Below are positions 51,240-62,311 of a DNA stretch of 64,000 nucleotides, in pieces; position 1 is the first letter of the stretch, and each line of letters begins with the position of its first letter. A model generated the notes under the pieces. The model was not told the DNA's origin, made no database searches, and saw nothing but the letters and a program-made list of their open reading frames with translations. Location of the stretch: contig JASANG010002923.1 in NCBI GenBank assembly GCA_030248215.1, positions 1 through 64,000 of the forward strand, given 5' to 3'. Source of the stretch: Enoplolaimus lenunculus. Lineage: Eukaryota > Nematoda > Enoplea > Enoplida > Thoracostomopsidae. The translations under genes and the position numbers were made by a program.

Positions 51240-51565
51240 GTCTATCATCAGATAGCGATAGGTTTTGTAACGTACTTCTGCGCAAGGTACAAGATTAGAC
51301 ACCTTTTGCGATCGGTCAATTTTAAATCACAGATCAGGGCCTATATTCTCAAATGTGTATAGCAACTATCATCAGTTAGTAATGTATTTTCAAACTCGCT
51401 AACTATTGCAGTTGTTGCAGTGAAAATTGGTGGAACAGTAGATCAAAGCATATTTGAAACATGTACTGAGTTATAAGCTTCAGCATTTTCTGGTTCGAAA
51501 GTTACAAGATCTAACCACCAACTGGTGATTGGTGCTACACTCATTTGAGAATACGGCACCAGGTG
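51240..51565. mobile_element. Family H, two copies overlapping
   Basis: GGGCCTATATTCTCAAATGTG at 51338 and ACACTCATTTGAGAATACGGC at 51536 bound one copy; 51240-51330 has a second partial arm (CTATCATCAGATAGCGATAGG). Confidence 0.65.
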
Positions 51566-51613
51566 TTAGACTTACGCTTATGCTTTGTTTGTCAAATGCA
51601 ATATAGTTCGTTT

Positions 51614-51832
51614 GGCTCATGTATAGAACAGGGCCGGATCGTTTTCCGGAGTCGCTATAATAGAGTCAGTTTAAGCTTTAGATTATTTTTCGCATAGGCT
51701 TACGCTTAGGCTTAGGCTTAGGCTTAGGCTTAGAAATAGGTTAATTTATACGCTTAGGCTTAGGCTTAGGCTTAGGCTTAGGCTTAGAAATATGCTTACA
51801 CTACTGTTCCGGCCCTGTTCTATACATGGGTC
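51614..51832 (+). mobile_element. MITE family B with TTAGGC core, perfect 8-bp TSD
   Basis: GGCTCATGTATAGAACAGGG to CCCTGTTCTATACATGGGTC, flanked exactly by GTTCGTTT at 51606-51613 and 51833-51840. The core has two runs of TTAGGC around AAATAGGTTAATTTATACGC. Confidence 0.92.
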
Positions 51833-52042
51833 GTTCGTTTGATTGAAAACCTATTAATAACTGATGATAATTGCTGCATTCATTTGAGTATACGGACATA
51901 GATAATTAAATATAAACAATACCTGTTTAAATTATAACCGCCTAAGTTATCTTCATATCTCCAAAACTGATTGTTGAGGTAACTGTTGGATGTCCATGGT
52001 AATTTGCCAGTCTTTGATCAAACATCGATTCATCTGATAACC

Positions 52043-52222
52043 AAACCATGTTACTTGTTGAGCCGAAACTGTAGATTAAGCATATTCCTCAGCCTAAGCC
52101 TAAGGTTTGAAAAAGTTTAAAAATAAGCCTAAGTCTATGCATTAAATGTAGTCTAAAATCGAAACTTACTGCTTTACAGTATCATCAAAAGATGATGGGA
52201 TCCTAAAAGTATAGCGTGGGCC
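52043..52222 (+). mobile_element. MITE family C, degenerate core, 7/8 TSD
   Basis: AAACCATGTTACTTGTTGAG to CTAAAAGTATAGCGTGGGCC, flanked by TGATAACC and TGATAAAC. Only two or three CCTAAG units remain. Confidence 0.75.
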
Positions 52223-52472
52223 TGATAAACTATATTGACTCAGTTCTTAAGCAACTTCGAAATCTGCCAACCTCAATTGAAACCAATTTAGCTGGTTAAT
52301 CATTTAAATATACGCCAAAATTCTACTTATTTTAAAAAAAGTTTTCCGAAATTTGACGTTAAATTTTGAAAATTATTTGCAAGAAACTATCAAAAACATT
52401 TTGGGATATTTTCACAAAATATTGTTTCAAGCTTTAAATAGATGTACTACACTTTGTTTATGACGACAGTGG

Positions 52473-52761
52473 TCCATGTAAAGATCAGGGGCGAAGAGTT
52501 TTTCTGTGGGACTGCAATAGAGTAAGCTTAAGCTTTAGACTAATTTTTTTGCTTGGCTTAGGTTTAGGCTTAGGCTTAGGCTTACGAATAAACTCATTCT
52601 TACGCTCAGGCTTAGGTTTAGGCTTAAGCTTAGGCGCAGAAACATGCTCATTCTTACGCTTAGGCTTAGGAATATGCCCATTCTTACACTTAGGATTTAG
52701 GCTTAGGCTTAAGCTTAGGAATATGCTTATAATACTGTTTCACCCCTGTTGTTTATATTGG
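52473..52761 (+). mobile_element. MITE family A with TTAGGC core
   Basis: GTCCATGTAAAGATCAGGGG to CTGTTGTTTATATTGGCC. Core alternates TTAGGC runs with AATAAACTCATTCTTACGC and AATATGCCCATTCTTACAC. Confidence 0.83.
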
Positions 52762-52935
52762 CCGTGACAGCCAGATAAATTCGGAAACATTTCTATCACT
52801 GGTACAACTTACCAGATCTTCGTGCTGCCGACTGCGTGTTTATAAGGTACTTGTCTTCTCCTATCCTCGCAATTGAGTTACTTAAACAGGATTTGAAAGT
52901 CCCCCCCACAGTGTTTGTATTTATTACATTGTCAC

Positions 52936-53222
52936 GGGGTTAGGCTTAGGCTTAGGCTTAAGCTTAGGCTTAGGCTTAGGCTAACGCTTAGGTTTAGGCT
53001 GTAAGATTAGGCTTAGGCTTAGGCTTAGGCTTAGGCTTAGGCTTAGGCTTAGGCTTAGGCTTAGGCTTAGGCTTAGGCTTAGGCTTAGGCTTAGGCTTAC
53101 GCTTAGGCTTAGGCTTAGGCTTACGCTTAGGCTTAGGCTTAGGCTTAGGCATCGGCTAACGCTTAGGTTTAGGCTGTAATATTAGGCTTATCCTCAGACC
53201 TAGGCTTAGGCTTCGGCTGAGA
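52936..53222. repeat. Interstitial TTAGGC array without MITE ends
   Basis: About 40 TTAGGC hexamers, several runs perfect, with a repeated landmark GGCTAACGCTTAGGTTTAGG plus CTGTAA at both ends (52981 and 53155). No family A, B, C or P end flanks it, so it may be a repair-inserted telomere tract or an element whose ends were lost. Confidence 0.85.
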
Positions 53223-53690
53223 TTCGTTACGCGTGCTTGTGGGTGCCCTTTATTTGGCAGGAATAGTAAATAAACAAGCATCGTGTATAATTTTCTTCAA
53301 TCAGCACCACCTTTGACCGGGTAGAAGCAGTCATTTGCCTGTGGGTGGAAAAACGGCGCCGCGAGGGTCAGGCAGAGCGATTCAGCTCACTCAGTACCAG
53401 ATAGTGCATTTGCAAACTTTGTCAATAAGTTTACGTAATATTAATTATTGTTCAAATGCACAATACGCTACCTGATACTTGGTGATACTGTGTTTAGTAT
53501 TTCAAATTTTAGTCGGCTGGGAAACGAACGATAATTCACGGGGTTCACATGGATGGCGCGGGGGGGGGCGACATTTTAAATCAGGGCATGAGACACAAGA
53601 TCATTTTACAGCTTTTAAAGTTTAGTATAACAGAGGTCTTAGGAGGTGCGCGTGTTTGGACACAACCCGTTGAGGATAAATAGTTGATTT
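53223..53690. other. Spacer, nothing recognised
   Basis: Contains a G9 run at about 53561 and no exon or repeat that could be assigned. Confidence 0.35.
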
Positions 53691-53691
53691 C

Positions 53692-53905
53692 AGTGGCGGA
53701 TCCAGAAAATCCCGTCGCTGTTTGGCCACGGGATATGTAGTCGGAAAGAGGTCTCGATCGAAGCCAGCGAGAAACCAGACGCAATTTTAGCAATAAATCA
53801 GTGCAATATTTTGGTGTTGATCCCTGTTGGAACGGGAGGGGCTTGGCTTTAGTGGCACTCCTCTATTTGGACTGGCCAGTGGCTGATTTACATAGCTACA
53901 ATAGG
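53692..53905. mobile_element. Possible hAT-type MITE
   Basis: CAGTGGCGGATCCAGAAAAT, GCAATTTTAGCAATAAATCAG and GATCCCTGTTGGAACGGGAGG match 23945-24175 in order. The right end is not defined. Confidence 0.5.
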
Positions 53906-54177
53906 TGATCCGAACAGGATGGCCGAAGTTGGACAACTAGCTGAGTTATAATGCAGATGGTGGGAAAGATATAAGGCTTGGGATTTTAAATCAGGCGATG
54001 CAGATGGGAGTGGTTGGAACCGGAAGAAACCGCATGAAACCGATATTCAAATCAAGGCTGTTAATCCTTGAATTTTCGTGGCATAAAGTGTGATTATGTA
54101 AAATCACTTTTTGGTATAGAATAAACGTTGTATAGCTGAAAATTAGCATTTAGTTAGCTGAAATCTAAAATAGACGG

Positions 54178-54396
54178 CCATATTCTCAAATGTATATAGC
54201 ACCTATCATCAGTAGGGATGGATTTTCGAAATGACAAATTTCTGCAATCGCTGATTTCAAAATTGATACAGATTTGAAGTGAGTTAAACGCAATAATTGC
54301 GCTGAATTTCGAACCTCATCATTCACTGATTTAAAAGCTTGCAAGACACATTATCAGCTGGTGATATGTGCTATACACATTTGAGAATACGGCTAA
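54178..54396. mobile_element. Family H element
   Basis: GGCCATATTCTCAAATGTAT at the left and ACACATTTGAGAATACGGC at the right. Arms include GCACCTATCATCAG and CAGCTGGTGATATGTGC. Confidence 0.78.
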
Positions 54397-54529
54397 TAAA
54401 ACAAGGAAATGGGAAACTCCCCCCTTAAGCGTAGACATAACTAAATACTGTTGTAAGATTTCAGAACGCAACGAAATGTTAGTTAAACATTGTCAAATTT
54501 TTAAATTCAGAGCTCTTCTTAAAACTTTT

Positions 54530-54831
54530 GGCCAATGTAAAGAACAGAGGTGGAACCGCATTAAAAGCATATTCCTAAGCCTAAGCCTAAGCCTAAGCCT
54601 TAGCGTAAGAATGAGCATATTCCTAAGCCTAAGCCTAAGCCTTAGCCTAGCCAAAGCGTAAAAATGAGCATATTCCTAAGCCTAAGCCTTAGCCTAAGCC
54701 TAAGCGTAAAAATGAGCATATTCCTAGGCCTAAGCCTAAGCCAAATCCAAGCAAAAAATTAGTCTAAAGCTTAAGCTTACCCTTTTCCAATCCCACAGAA
54801 AAACGTTTCGCCCCTGATCTTTACATGGGCC
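54530..54831 (-). mobile_element. MITE family A with CCTAAG core
   Basis: GGCCAATGTAAAGAACAGAGG to GCCCCTGATCTTTACATGGGCC, flanked by AAACTTTT and AAAATTTG. The core has four blocks of CCTAAG units separated by GTAARAATGAGCATATTCC. Confidence 0.87.
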
Positions 54832-55850
54832 AAAATTTGTAAAGCAAGACTCGGCATGTATTTTTGAATTTAAATCAGGTATACAACAAATCGCATAAAC
54901 GAGATAAAACTAGAAAGTCAGCGGCTAAAATTGTAGGCCAATATCCAGTCCAATATATTATAATTGAAGCATAATCTAAATAGTTTACGAATATATTTCT
55001 TGATACTTTCTAATAGCAAACCAAACAAAAACGCGAATGGGGTTGAATCTTTTATAGGCGAACCCAATCTTGCCAGACTATTATGCTGAAAAAACTTACA
55101 TTTAAGTGGATCAGAATAAAGTTTCGGGAAAAACAGCCATATTTTCTCAAAAAAAACCTATTATGCAGTGATGATTTTTGTAAATTTCCGTTTGTTCAAA
55201 AAATGTGTGAAAGGAAATACTTTAAAATAGAATTTGAGAAAAAAATTATTGTTGCAAAATATTAAGCATCAATTTTTTTGCAACGATGAATAATCTCAAT
55301 GTTTTTCTTTTATTTCATTCAAAATGTATCAGAATTTAAGTAAAAGTTATTTTTTGTGTTTCTCAATTATGAAACTTTATCAGGTAAAATATTTGTAAAC
55401 TTCCGGCAACAATGGTATTGTTTATTAATACAATGATTCTCATCAACCCCCCAAGCACCTTTTCGTTTTTTGTAATTTTCGTAAAAACTTTATGTGGGTC
55501 GGGACAGATGAAATTCAATGGTGAGTTCTGCATAAGGGTTCAGCGCAACCTTTGAAAATACAATTATTTTTTAAATGAGCGGAAAATGTTTTGAAGTTTA
55601 TGTTCAAAAATCCAAAAAATTTTCAAATTTTAATTAATATAAAAGCTGCTTACACAGTTTTGTTACTAAAAATATCTTGACATGACCGCAAAAATATCAA
55701 AGCTTATTTAGTAACAAATTATCACAAATTTCAACCCCCAGGACAAAAGCGTAGCCAAGCGGGTTTCAGGGGTCAAATCCCACTCGTTTGTTATTTCTGT
55801 ACCGGGTTTTAGAGACAGTTTAAGTTTGCAGCACAAGAAACCCCCTTCGA
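54832..55850. other. AT-rich spacer, nothing recognised
   Basis: Over 1 kb without repeat or exon recognised. 55738-55790 has GTAGCCAAGCGGGTTTCAGGG, vaguely like a family F end. Confidence 0.4.
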
Positions 55851-55856
55851 AATTTT

Positions 55857-56046
55857 GGCCCATGTTACTTTAAGGGGCGTGCAGGTTTCTGGTGGCTCCG
55901 TAACACAGTAGGATTACATTCTAGATTACGTTTTTTGCTTAGGCTTAGTCTTAGGCTTAGGATTAGGAACTCATTGTTGCGACGCGTAGGCTTAGGCTTA
56001 GGAATACGCTTAATCTACTGCTACGCCCCTTAAAGTAACATTGGCC
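55857..56046 (+). mobile_element. MITE family C with TTAGGC core, perfect 8-bp TSD
   Basis: GGCCCATGTTACTTTAAGGG to CCCCTTAAAGTAACATTGGCC, flanked exactly by GAAATTTT at 55849-55856 and 56047-56054. The same octamer flanks the C copy at 13736-14078. Confidence 0.93.
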
Positions 56047-56249
56047 GAAATTTTTATAGAACGTACCCCCTTTCAAATATTCCGACGATGTCCCTGAGAG
56101 TAGAGCTAAACAATATCAGTACATTTTTGGTTTTTAAATAAGACGGGAGTGTTTTCTAAGCTAATGATTTAGATATAAGCGTCCCACAGTTGTATTAGTG
56201 TTTGAATTTTTAGACTATTTTTCTTTTGGCATTTCGTTCTTCTAATTAT

Positions 56250-56408
56250 TCCGTCCCGTAGCCAGACAACGGTCAGGCGGCCTAAGCCTCCCTGTGGAAG
56301 AATTTGCCCCTAGAATATTTTCAAGGTTGATTGTATATGAAAACCCTTCTATACCCGTCCTGAAAATGTTTAGCACTCCTAGCAAGGTGTGCTTTACTAC
56401 CGGGCTTA
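56250..56408. mobile_element. Family F element
   Basis: CCCGTAGCCAGACAACGGTC ... GAATATTTTCAAGGTTGATTG ... GCAAGGTGTGCTTTACTACCGGGC. Ends inverted. Confidence 0.68.
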
Positions 56409-56825
56409 TAAATGTTTCGAAATGGCAGAGGCGGTCATAAAAGGTATCAATGAAGGCATACTTTCGGTGACACTGAAAAATTTATTTCAATTTAGTTGGA
56501 CTGAAAATGAACAGATTAACTCATTTGACGGTTACAGACAACCTCACGTTTAAGATTTGTTATAAATGACATAAGCAGTAACCAGTATTAAACTTTTAGA
56601 CAGCCTTAAAATTGAATCCAGATTCATAATTGAGTTAAACTTTAGGATTAATTTACAACTTACCAATTGCAAAAGGTTCAAGGGAACGGCAGCTTCTATG
56701 AGAAATATAACGCAAAATTGCCGCAAAATTTTCGCACTAGAAACTAGTTTTTAAAACAGGAAAACAAAATATTTTATGTTACAAGTGAAAAAGTCCCCTA
56801 TCCACATTTACGTAGTGTTACAAAA
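56409..56825. other. Spacer, nothing recognised
   Basis: AT-rich; no repeated block or exon assigned. Confidence 0.35.
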
Positions 56826-57270
56826 GTAAAGAGTATATATGTCATAGTCCAAATCGTAATTTAGCCCAATTCCAAATTGGGGTAGTCCAAAGCGGAATTA
56901 CAACTTGGACTAGCTCAAGGCGGAATCATGTCTGCTAAAACAGTGCGTTTTCTGATTAATTGCTCCATAACCGCAAGCGTAGTAAAACAAACTGATTAAC
57001 TGCCAACAGGTACTTAGCGATCACTTAGCCAATCAGAAAAGTGTATTCGCATTAGCTAATCGTATTTAAGTACGGCATAAAGGGAGTAACCAATCACCAA
57101 GCGTGCGTTTGTAGCAGAGAAAGAATTACGCCTTGCGCTAGCCCAAGCGATAATTATGCGTTGGACTAGCGCAATTCGGAATTGGGCTGAATTACGGCTT
57201 GGACTACGACATATATATGTATACATGTATATATTTATACATTTATATATGTATATATGTATATGTATAT
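56826..57270. mobile_element. Family K element followed by a TATATGTA microsatellite
   Basis: GTATATATGTCATAGTCCAAA at the left and GGCTTGGACTACGACATATAT at the right, inverted; interior as in 36515-36905 (TTAGCCCAATTCCAAATTGGG, CAATCAGAAAAGTGTATTCG). 57205-57270 is an ATATATGTATACATGT run. Confidence 0.78.
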
Positions 57271-57910
57271 TTCAGCCAATGTGTTACAATGAACATTTTT
57301 ACTTCCTATCCACTTAAAGACAAAATCAGTAGTGCCCTGAATCATGCTACAAATTGTCATTTTACCAAACACAAATATAAGACAAGCAAATATCTTAAAA
57401 TATTTGATAAAAATTAACACAAAACTAAAATATAAGTCAAAAAAGGCCAAAAAAAGCTGCAAAAAAACTAAGTGAGATGGGTGCAATCTGCATTCTGTTG
57501 AAACAGATCATACCATACACAGCCTTTGTAGAAACCTTTACACCGCTTTTCTCGTTTGGAAAATCTTTAATGATATCTCGTTTACGTTTGCCTAACGCCG
57601 GCAGATGGATAAAAATTGCTGTTTGCGTGAAACTCAACAATACATTAATATTTGAAAAAAACCTTTTTTTACTCAAATTACAAAAAAATATATTTCAAAA
57701 ATTGAAAAATTTCGAAATATATTTTAACGGAATTTTAAACATATGACAGAACAAACAAACGACCGTTGACTGCCGGACGGGAAGGTAAACAGGAAACGTT
57801 GAATTTCAACCCGAAGTTGATTTGGATGTTTTCAGTTAAACTGGACTTTGATCCATGAAATCGTCCCTGGTTTCCATCGCAATACGTGACTCACGTTAAG
57901 TATAACGGTC
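57271..57910. other. AT-rich spacer, nothing recognised
   Basis: Short frames on both strands but no protein family recognised. Confidence 0.35.
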
Positions 57911-57914
57911 AGCC

Positions 57915-58035
57915 AATTAAGCCTAAGCCTAAATCTAAGCCTAAACCTAAGCGTTACTGTAAGTCTAAAACCTAAGTCATGCCTATCGCTAAACCTAAAC
58001 ATAATCCTACTTTTAATCCTACTCCTAAGCCTGAC
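57915..58035. repeat. Degenerate CCTAAG tract
   Basis: GCCTAAGCCTAAATCTAAGCC, AAACCTAAGTCATGCC and CTACTCCTAAGCC: an eroded TTAGGC array with no element ends. Confidence 0.6.
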
Positions 58036-58280
58036 GATAGTCTCTTAGTTCCAGATTCTTCCTTTCTCTAGTGGGTAGGTTTCTATCAACTCGGCCACTA
58101 ATTTTAATCCTACTCCTAAGCCTGACGATAGTCTCTTAGTTCCAGATTCTTCCTGTCTCTAGTGGGTAGGTTTCTATCAACTCGGCCACTAATTTTAATC
58201 CTACTCCTAAGCCTGACGATAGTCTCTTAGTTCCAGACTCACCCTGTCTCTAGTGGGTAGGCTCCTATCAACTCGGCCAA
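58011..58280 (+). repeat. 91-bp tandem triplication
   Basis: Three copies starting TTTTAATCCTACTCCTAAGCC at 58011, 58102 and 58193; each holds GACGATAGTCTCTTAGTTCC, TCTCTAGTGGGTAGG and TATCAACTCGGCCA. Copies 1 and 2 differ at very few bases, so the event is recent. It includes part of the CCTAAG tract in its unit. Confidence 0.9.
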
Positions 58281-58529
58281 TTACATCTGTGCACCCGGAA
58301 ACGAAATACTACGCACAGCAGGTGATTTTGGCCAAACTTGTTGAAGGAATTCCTAAAATTTACCTGTTACCCGTCCAAATTTCTATGTTTTACTGGTTAT
58401 TGAGCATGGTTAACCAAGAAGCATCTTATATAAGGTTATGTGAACACTGACAAGTTTATGGATATGGACGCAACATTTGGCCAAAACCAGACGCGTATAC
58501 AGGGAAAAGACTAAACATGATATATAGAC

Positions 58530-58675
58530 CGTAGTCAAGTCACCTTGCAACTGGGGCCAGAAAATTTTTCAGGACAGACATACAAAGGCTTTCGATGACT
58601 TACAAGCAAGATTGAAAAATTTTTCAGGGGGCAGAAACTTTCCGAAACGCTGAGCCCCTCGGGCACCCCTCGAGT
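58530..58675. mobile_element. Family F element
   Basis: GACCGTAGTCAAGTCACCTTGC ... AAAATTTTTCAGGACAGACATAC ... AACGCTGAGCCCCTCGGGC. The right end is incomplete. Confidence 0.6.
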
Positions 58676-59049
58676 CCGATGTGATATTTTCTTTATCTTG
58701 CAATACAAGAAAATAGCAGTTTTTAGACGAACTTTCTCGGTCGCAGAAATCAACAAAATTTTTCCAGGCATGAGCTTAATCGTGAGTACGACCCTGCTTT
58801 AGACACAAATCTGTTCAAAACTTCGAAGTTTTTCGTACAGTTCAAAGAATCCCTATCTGTAGTTCAGGTTTGGACATATAGAAAGCATTCAAAGCCTGCG
58901 CTCAAAGTTGAAATTTTATAAATTGAAGTTTAGCAAAATAGTAAACATTTAAGCAAAAAGTAATTTAAGAAAATGTAAATTCGGCTAAAAACCAAAATCA
59001 CCTGAAACAAATTATAGAAGGCGCTTAATGGCCTTTGGCCAGCTGCAAT

Positions 59050-59651
59050 GACCCATGTAAAGTTCAGGAGCGGACCGTTTTTTCCGTGGGACTGCAATAG
59101 GGTAAATGTAAAGCTTTAGAGTCATTTTTATGCTGCGAGCTTAGGCTTAGGTATAGGCTTATCCGTACACCTAGGCTTAGACTTAGGCTTAGGCTCAGGA
59201 ATAGGCTCATCCATACGGTTAGGCTTAGGCTTAGGCTTAGGCTTAGGCTTAGGCTTAGGCTTAGGCTTAGGAATAGGCTCATCCATACGCTTAGGCTTAG
59301 GCTTAGGCTTAGGCTTAGGCTTAGGCTTAGGCTTAGGCTTAGGCTTAGGCTTAGGCTTAGGCTTAGGCTTAGGCTTAGGCTTAGGCTTAGGAATAGGCTC
59401 ATCCATACGCTTAGGCTTAGGCTTAGGCTTAGGCTTAGGCTTAGGCTTAGGCTTAGGCTTAGGCTTAGGCTTAGGCTTAGGCTTAGGCTTAGGCTTAGGC
59501 TTAGGCTTAGGCTTAGGCTTAGGCTTAGGCTTAGGCTTAGGCTTAGGCTTAGGCTTAGGCTTAGGCTTAGGCTTAGGCGTAGGCTTAGGCTTAGGCTTAG
59601 GCTTAGGAATCTGCTTATACTACTGTTCCGGCTCTGTTCTATACATTGACC
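59050..59651 (+). mobile_element. Hybrid MITE (A left / B right) with very long TTAGGC array
   Basis: Left GACCCATGTAAAGTTCAGG is family A; right CGGCTCTGTTCTATACATTGACC is family B. Flanked by GCTGCAAT (59042-59049) and ACTGCAAT (59652-59659), 7 of 8, so the hybrid moved as one unit. The core has about 70 TTAGGC hexamers, including a run of some 30 between 59411 and 59600, and GGCTCATCCATACGC spacers of family B. Confidence 0.92.
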
Positions 59652-59891
59652 ACTGCAATTAAGGCCGGATATAATAAAGCTTAAGGTTAATAATAAACCT
59701 GCAAACTTGCAGAAATTGCACTGTGTGTGAAAAAGAATTTGATTTTCTGGCCAAAGGTGCATATTATCAACATAAATGATACCAAAATTGCAACTTCAGG
59801 GAACGCAAAAAATGTCTTAAGCTGACATCCACAAGATTGATTACATACATATAGTAAAATTAATTTTGCAGGAGATTATGTCATTCCATTC

Positions 59892-60100
59892 TGCAAATAA
59901 TGGTGAGTCAAATTGACTTTCTCCGAAATAGGCTTTTCCTGACTACACAAACTGAGTTAAAATTCGACTCCGTCAGAGTCAAACGTGCGATTCACTGAGT
60001 CGAATGTAACTCTGGCGCAGTCGAGTTTGACCCAGTTTGTGTAGTCAGGAAAAGCCTATTTCGGACAGAGTCAATTTGACTCACTATTGTTTGCAGTGCA
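59892..60100. mobile_element. MITE family D, full length
   Basis: TTCTGCAAATAATGGTGAG to CTCACTATTGTTTGCAGTG, arms and centre as in other D copies. Confidence 0.8.
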
Positions 60101-61085
60101 AAGTCAACCCAGGGTTCACTTCTATTAGCATCTTCCCATGCTACAGGTGCTTAAAACTCCTACGCCGTGCTGACCTATCTATTAATAGCAATGTTAATAG
60201 CAAAAACTATGGGAGGGGATATATTTGTCTTTAAACAATAGTGTAAAAAAATTCTACTAAATTAGAATTTAAATACGAACAAAAAACGACTAAAATGTTG
60301 AATCATTTTAAAATACAGTCAAGTTTACAGAATATTTTTTTCTCGAACGGCGCTACTCAGAGAGACTTTAGGGCGACAAGGGGCGCTATTCTCAAATATG
60401 TATAGCACCAGAAGGCGTAGCCAGGAGGTTCGAAGAAATGGAGTTGATTTACACCCTTTCTCGTATGATACTTTCCCTTTAAATGACATAGCTATGATCC
60501 AGAAACCTTTTGGTAACCTCTAATATATTTCGCTGTTCATGACCCGTGGTCAATTTCAGGCGGTTGCACACAGGCCACCAAATGGGTGGAGGAACAAATA
60601 ACAAAAAAGAACACAAGGGTGGTATTTGGTATGTCCTACAGGTTCTACCGAGCACTCGCATTGGCCCTGGTGTCTGGTATAGAATTTCACAATGCGGATT
60701 TCCCCACGACGTAAAAATTTGTGTAACTCGCATGCCAAAATAACGTTCATTACCCAGGTATAGGGATTTTTTTCAAAAATTCAGATTGAAAATATTTCCT
60801 AAATTGTGAAAACTCTGACATTTAATCTCAATCGACTATTTTCAACCATTGTTCAATTCAATCCAGTCTCGTAAGGTTCGCTCCAACCAAGGTACGCCGG
60901 TAAAAATTGTTGCGTTAAATTTTTAAACGTGGGTATATCAGCAGGAAAAAATCAATAATGTGTGATGATAAAGCTTGAGAGCGGATAATCCATACCCGGG
61001 TCCCAATCCGGCTGGTGTTATGAAACAAAACGTTTAAACGTTATGTGACATTCGAGGATGCAACAAGGTAAAGTTACCCTTTTTT
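60101..61085. other. Spacer with a family H trace
   Basis: GGGCGCTATTCTCAAATATG then TATAGCACCAGAAGGCG at 60383-60420 is a family H end. The rest, including short frames on both strands at 60480-60750, shows no family recognised. Confidence 0.4.
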
Positions 61086-62292
61086 CGGCCGATGTTACTT
61101 CAAGAGGCGTCCAGGTTTCTGGAGGGTCTATAAAAGATTAGGTTTAGATTCTAGATTATATTTTTTTGTTTTGGCTTAGGCTTAGCCTTAAGCTTAGGAA
61201 TACGTTTTTGCAACGCTTAGGCTTAGGCTTAAGCTTAGGAATACGTTTTTGCAACGCTTAGGCTTAGGCTTAAGCTTAGAAATACATTTTTGCAAAGCTT
61301 AGGCTTAGGCTTAAGCTTAGGAATACGTTTTTGTAACGCTTAGGCTTAGCCTTAAGCTTAGGAATACGTTTTTGCAACGCTTAGGCTTAGCCTTAAGCTT
61401 AGGAATACGTTTTTGCAACGCTTAGGCTTAGCCTTAAGCTTAGGAATACGTTTTTGCAACGCTTAGGCTTAGCCTTAAGCTTAGGAATACGTTTTTGCAA
61501 CGCTTAGGCTTAGCCTTAAGCTTAGGAATACGTTTTTGCAACGCTTAGGCTTAGCCTTAAGCTTAGGAATACGTTTTTGCAACGCTTAGGCTTAGCCTTA
61601 AGCTTAGGAATACGTTTTTGCAACGCTTAGGCTTAGCCTTAAGCTTAGGAATACGTTTTTGCAACGCTTAGGCTTAGGCTTAAGCTTAGGAATACGTTTT
61701 TGCAACGCTTAGGCTTAGGCTTAAGCTTAGGAATACGTTTTTGCAACGCTTAGGCTTAGGCTTAAGCTTAGGAATACGTTTTTGTAACGCTTAGGCTTAG
61801 GCTTAAGCTTAGGAATACGTTTTTGCAACGCTTAGGCTTAGGCTTAAGCTTAGGAATATGTTTTTGTAACGCTTAGGCTTAGGCTTAAGCTTAGGAATAC
61901 GTTTTTGCAAAGCTTAGGCTTAGGCTTAAGCTTAGGAATACGTTTTTGCAACGCTTAGGCTTAGGCTTAAGCTTAGGAATACGTTTTTGTAACGCTTAGG
62001 CTTAGGCTTAAGCTTAGGAATACGTTTTTGCAACGCTTAGGCTTAGGCTTAAGCTTAGGAATACGTTTTTGCAACGCTTAGGCTTAGGCTTAAGCTTAGG
62101 AATATGTTTTTGTAACGCTTAGGCTTAGGCTTAAGCTTAGGAATACGTTTTTGCAAAGCTTAGGCTTAGGCTTAAGCTTAGGAATACGTTTTTGCAAAGC
62201 TTAGGCTTAGGCTTAAGCTTAGAAATACATTTTTGCAAAGCTTAGGCTTAGGCTTTAGGCTTAAGAATATGCTTACTCTAACGAACATTTTA
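61086..62292 (+). mobile_element. Family C element expanded into a 41-bp satellite
   Basis: Left end GGCCGATGTTACTTCAAGAG with GTCCAGGTTTCTGG and TAGATTCTAGATTATA. From ~61165 to ~62255 there are about 27 copies of a 41-base unit: TTAGGCTTAGGCTTAAGC, TTAGGAATACG, TTTTTGCAACGC. A block around 61330-61660 has GGCTTAGCCTTAAGC instead of GGCTTAGGCTTAAGC in successive copies. The usual right end (AAAAGTAACATTGGCC) is absent; the array closes AATATGCTTACTCTAACG. Confidence 0.93.
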
Positions 62293-62311
62293 TAAAGAAT
62301 TTATCGATTTG

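Noticed and set aside
52936-53222. True chromosome end
   Set aside because: The TTAGGC tract is interrupted, lies inside the window and has ordinary sequence on both sides.
59064-59762. Ser/Leu repeat frame of 232 codons
   Set aside because: Translation of GCCTAA hexamers (a 6-bp repeat codes a dipeptide). Same reason for the frames at 20674-20963, 27913-28408, 31471-31749 and 48368-48782.
61165-62255. CRISPR-like array
   Set aside because: Regularly spaced repeats, but there are no unique spacers, the genome is eukaryotic with spliced genes, and the unit is a simple tandem repeat.
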